Below, one piece after another: positions 62,178 to 64,000 of a stretch of DNA of 64,000 nucleotides (positions are counted from its first letter, which is position 1; the number at the start of each line of letters is the position of its first letter). Both the position numbers and the translations under genes were made by a program. This DNA comes from Devosia epidermidihirudinis. Its GTDB lineage: Bacteria > Pseudomonadota > Alphaproteobacteria > Rhizobiales > Devosiaceae. Below the pieces are notes generated by a model. The model saw only the letters and a list, made by a program, of their open reading frames with translations, was not told the origin of the DNA and did no database searches. The stretch spans positions 124,001-188,000 of the forward strand of contig NZ_LANJ01000044.1 of NCBI RefSeq assembly GCF_000971295.1, written 5' to 3'.

Positions 62178-63220
62178 GCGGCCACCTCGCCGCGCGCAAC
62201 CAGAGCCGCTTCAAGCGGACCGGCGTCGATGAAAGCATCAAAGTCGAACGGCGCGATGAACTTCTCATCGCGCAGATGCTCATACTTGGCCTTGAGCAGC
62301 GCCACCCGCGAGGCACTCAGCGAGAGATCGGCCTGGGTGTGCAGGCGCGGTGAATAGGCCTTTTCCAGCAGGTCTTCGGGCAGCCCCGTCTCGCGCGCGA
62401 ACAGGCGCCGTGTCTCATCTGCGTGATGAATGGCCCAATGCTGCGCATCGAGCAGCCGCCCGACCCAGCGGGCCACGAGATCAGGGCGCTCCGCCAAAAG
62501 TGGCGCCGACACGGTCAGGATGCAGGGGGTGCCGAAACCATCGCTGTCATTTTCATTGCCGCGCAGGGTGACCACGGGGCGTGCGCCGGTCGTGCCAGCG
62601 AGGATCGCGGTCAGAGCCCCATCGCTGTAGATCGCATCGACCTTGCCGCGATAGAGCGCTGCTACCTCGTCGCGCTGCACGGCGAACTGGCTATTGGCGC
62701 CCCAAAGCGACTGTCCCGCCGCCGAACCCGCAGTGGCATCAGCCACATATTCGCGGCTGACGGGGATTTCGACTAGTTCGACATCGCTGCGATCAATCAC
62801 ACCGCTGGCAAAGAGCGCCTTGTAGCCACCAAGGACCGAAGCGCGCCACCAATCCACATCGTCATTGAGTCGCACCGGCACGCCGAGCCGCTTGCCCTTG
62901 AGATCGGCGGCGGTTGCGATGCCGGAATCCGGCAGGGCATAAATACCGTGCACCCGATCATGCCAGGCAATGCCGATGACCTTGATATCGGCACCGCGCG
63001 ACTGCGAAATCAGCGGCGGCACATAGCCGCCGAAACGGAATGAATTGGGCTGCGAATGGCGATAGTGTGATAGGTGCACCTGCCGATCGGTGGACGATGC
63101 CAGCGAACGCACCTCAATGCCGTCACCGGCAAATTCGGTATCGAGCCAACCCTCGCGGATCGCGATGGTGGCTGCCGTTGGCGCAGGGCAGCGCGTGTAC
63201 CAGAGAGTATCGATAGCCAT
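62174..63220 (-). CDS. DszB-like desulfinase/binding-protein fold
   Basis: A 348-residue protein of the periplasmic-binding fold but without any signal peptide, so probably cytoplasmic. It begins LWYTRCPAPTAATIAI, matching the DszB start YSNCPVPNA that carries the nucleophile Cys27. Here that residue is Cys11. A His follows at 49 in RQVHLSHY and the RFGG-PPL block (Arg62-Gly65) matches DszB Arg70 and its neighbours. DszB releases sulfite from 2-hydroxybiphenyl-2-sulfinate. The Cys, His and Arg triad is seen; the activity is inferred. An SsuA-like transport receptor is the main alternative, but the missing signal peptide argues against it. Confidence 0.8.
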   Translation of the reverse strand: MAIDTLWYTRCPAPTAATIAIREGWLDTEFAGDGIEVRSLASSTDRQVHLSHYRHSQPNSFRFGGYVPPLISQSRGADIKVIGIAWHDRVHGIYALPDSGIATAADLKGKRLGVPVRLNDDVDWWRASVLGGYKALFASGVIDRSDVELVEIPVSREYVADATAGSAAGQSLWGANSQFAVQRDEVAALYRGKVDAIYSDGALTAILAGTTGARPVVTLRGNENDSDGFGTPCILTVSAPLLAERPDLVARWVGRLLDAQHWAIHHADETRRLFARETGLPEDLLEKAYSPRLHTQADLSLSASRVALLKAKYEHLRDEKFIAPFDFDAFIDAGPLEAALVARGEVAA

Positions 63221-63222
63221 GT

Positions 63223-64000
63223 TTATGCCTCCACGCCGATGGATTGCTGAATAGCCAATGCATCCCGCGCCAGCCCATGCTTTGCCAAAAGGTCTGCGAC
63301 TTCCGGGCGCTCAAGGAACACAAAACGCCCCCGATCCCAGAGGATTTCGTCGTCGAAACGGATGGTCGCATTGAACAGCGAGCCGCAGATTTCGCCGGGA
63401 TCGGACCCGACAATATGGAAGTGGGTGTAGCTGGGGCTTCCAAAGGCGACCGAACCCCAACGCCCGAGATCGTCAATGGCGCGACCGGCAAAGAAGGTCG
63501 CGGGATTGATGCCGGTGTGCCAGGAATTGAGCGCGCGCGCGTCTGCATCAAACAGCGCCGCGACGCGGTCGAAATGCGCTTCGGCCCGTGCCGCCTGAAC
63601 CGGTTCGCCGCCGAACTGGGTGATCTTGCCGTCTGCGATATCGAGCAGCAGCGGGCTATCGAGCGGCACGATCGGGTCGTCATATTGATGGATCGATGTC
63701 GATAGCAGCGCCAACGTCAAAGCGAGCCGTCCATTGGCGCGGGCGCTCGAAATCGGCGGGAAGATCATCACCGGAAAATTGCGTACCGCAAAGGGCGTGA
63801 GTTCTGCTGGCTTGCCGGTGTCAGCAGGCTCCAGCGCCATGCGGAGGTCGCTGCCATTGGGGCAGGTGAGGTGATAGCTGCGCGCCGCGCCGATCCGCTG
63901 GACCACAAGATCATGCAATTCGGCGACAAAGGCATAGGGCAGACTGCCGAACGGGGCCGCGAGGCTCTCGGCGTCGAGCACATAGGACACGGTCTTGGTG
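63223..64000 (-). CDS. M29/NicX-like metal-dependent protein, N-terminus cut by window edge
   Basis: The frame is open to the end of the window; about 259 residues are visible and a GTG at 63990 is just an internal codon candidate. The C-terminal half reads NSWHTGINPATFFAGRAIDD and SYTHFHIVGSDPGEICGSLF, like the M29-aminopeptidase-related family that includes the ring-cleaving 2,5-dihydroxypyridine dioxygenase NicX. The visible His and Glu residues could bind a metal. It lies two bases upstream of the DszB-like gene, so it is part of the same operon. Whether it is a dioxygenase or a peptidase cannot be decided here. Confidence 0.6.
   Translation of the reverse strand, partial: TKTVSYVLDAESLAAPFGSLPYAFVAELHDLVVQRIGAARSYHLTCPNGSDLRMALEPADTGKPAELTPFAVRNFPVMIFPPISSARANGRLALTLALLSTSIHQYDDPIVPLDSPLLLDIADGKITQFGGEPVQAARAEAHFDRVAALFDADARALNSWHTGINPATFFAGRAIDDLGRWGSVAFGSPSYTHFHIVGSDPGEICGSLFNATIRFDDEILWDRGRFVFLERPEVADLLAKHGLARDALAIQQSIGVEA

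Noticed and set aside
62174..63220. Calling this gene an SsuA-type sulfonate receptor
   Set aside because: The fold family is the same, but there is no signal peptide and the DszB catalytic Cys, His and RFGG residues are present, so a desulfinase-like enzyme fits better.

Overview
The window looks like chromosomal DNA of a GC-rich alphaproteobacterium of the order Hyphomicrobiales, most like a Devosia-type organism. That is inference from gene content and style: many ABC transporters, tightly overlapping operons, a pseudoazurin, a quinoprotein alcohol dehydrogenase set, and palindromic intergenic repeats of the type common in this order. No phage, insertion sequence, integrase or CRISPR array was seen.

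Layout. 1-9.5 kb: housekeeping and catabolic genes (siderophore-interacting flavoprotein, oxidoreductases, tRNA-Ala(CGC), FadR-type regulator, M20 peptidase, DUF1304 membrane protein, pseudouridine kinase/glycosidase pair). 9.5-14.4 kb: a potFGHI-type polyamine importer, followed by a 23-codon ORF with an extreme Shine-Dalgarno sequence. 14.4-23.7 kb: purU, GFA/Rrf2 pair, Kef-type antiporter, an AKR/FAH/helicase operon, an EamA exporter, and YCII and VOC proteins. 23.7-27.4 kb: a leftward BtuFCD-like importer headed by a CbiX-like/ferredoxin fusion and a cobalamin riboswitch.

28-50.8 kb is the most distinctive part: an alcohol-oxidation island. A rightward operon encodes cytochrome c, a PQQ-dependent alcohol dehydrogenase, a MxaJ-like binding protein and an M50-type membrane protein that has lost its catalytic motif. 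It converges on an eleven-gene leftward operon: pseudoazurin, membrane protein, a 1419-residue double-VWA protein, MoxR ATPase, DUF58 protein, an exporter of the PQQ-alcohol type split around a complete NitT/TauT-type importer, and a second MxaJ-like protein. MoxR, DUF58 and VWA proteins correspond in type to MxaR, MxaS and MxaC/L of methanol dehydrogenase clusters, so I infer a maturation module for the quinoprotein. A periplasmic beta-propeller protein, an ExaC-like aldehyde dehydrogenase with DUF779 partner, and a divergent AcoR-like sigma-54 activator complete the oxidation route. A sigma-54 promoter and TGCAACA operators are visible between the last two. PQQ biosynthesis genes are not in the window.

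50.8-57.3 kb: sensor kinase, diguanylate cyclase, then a gnd-zwf-polyphosphate glucokinase operon for the oxidative pentose phosphate route. 57.3-64 kb: a leftward operon whose three central genes resemble DszB, DszC and DszA, the enzymes that strip sulfur from dibenzothiophene-type organosulfur compounds. It also carries an amino-acid-type ABC ATPase, an M19 dipeptidase and a truncated M29/NicX-like protein at the edge. The DszC-like protein carries a duplicated piece of its own C-terminal domain.
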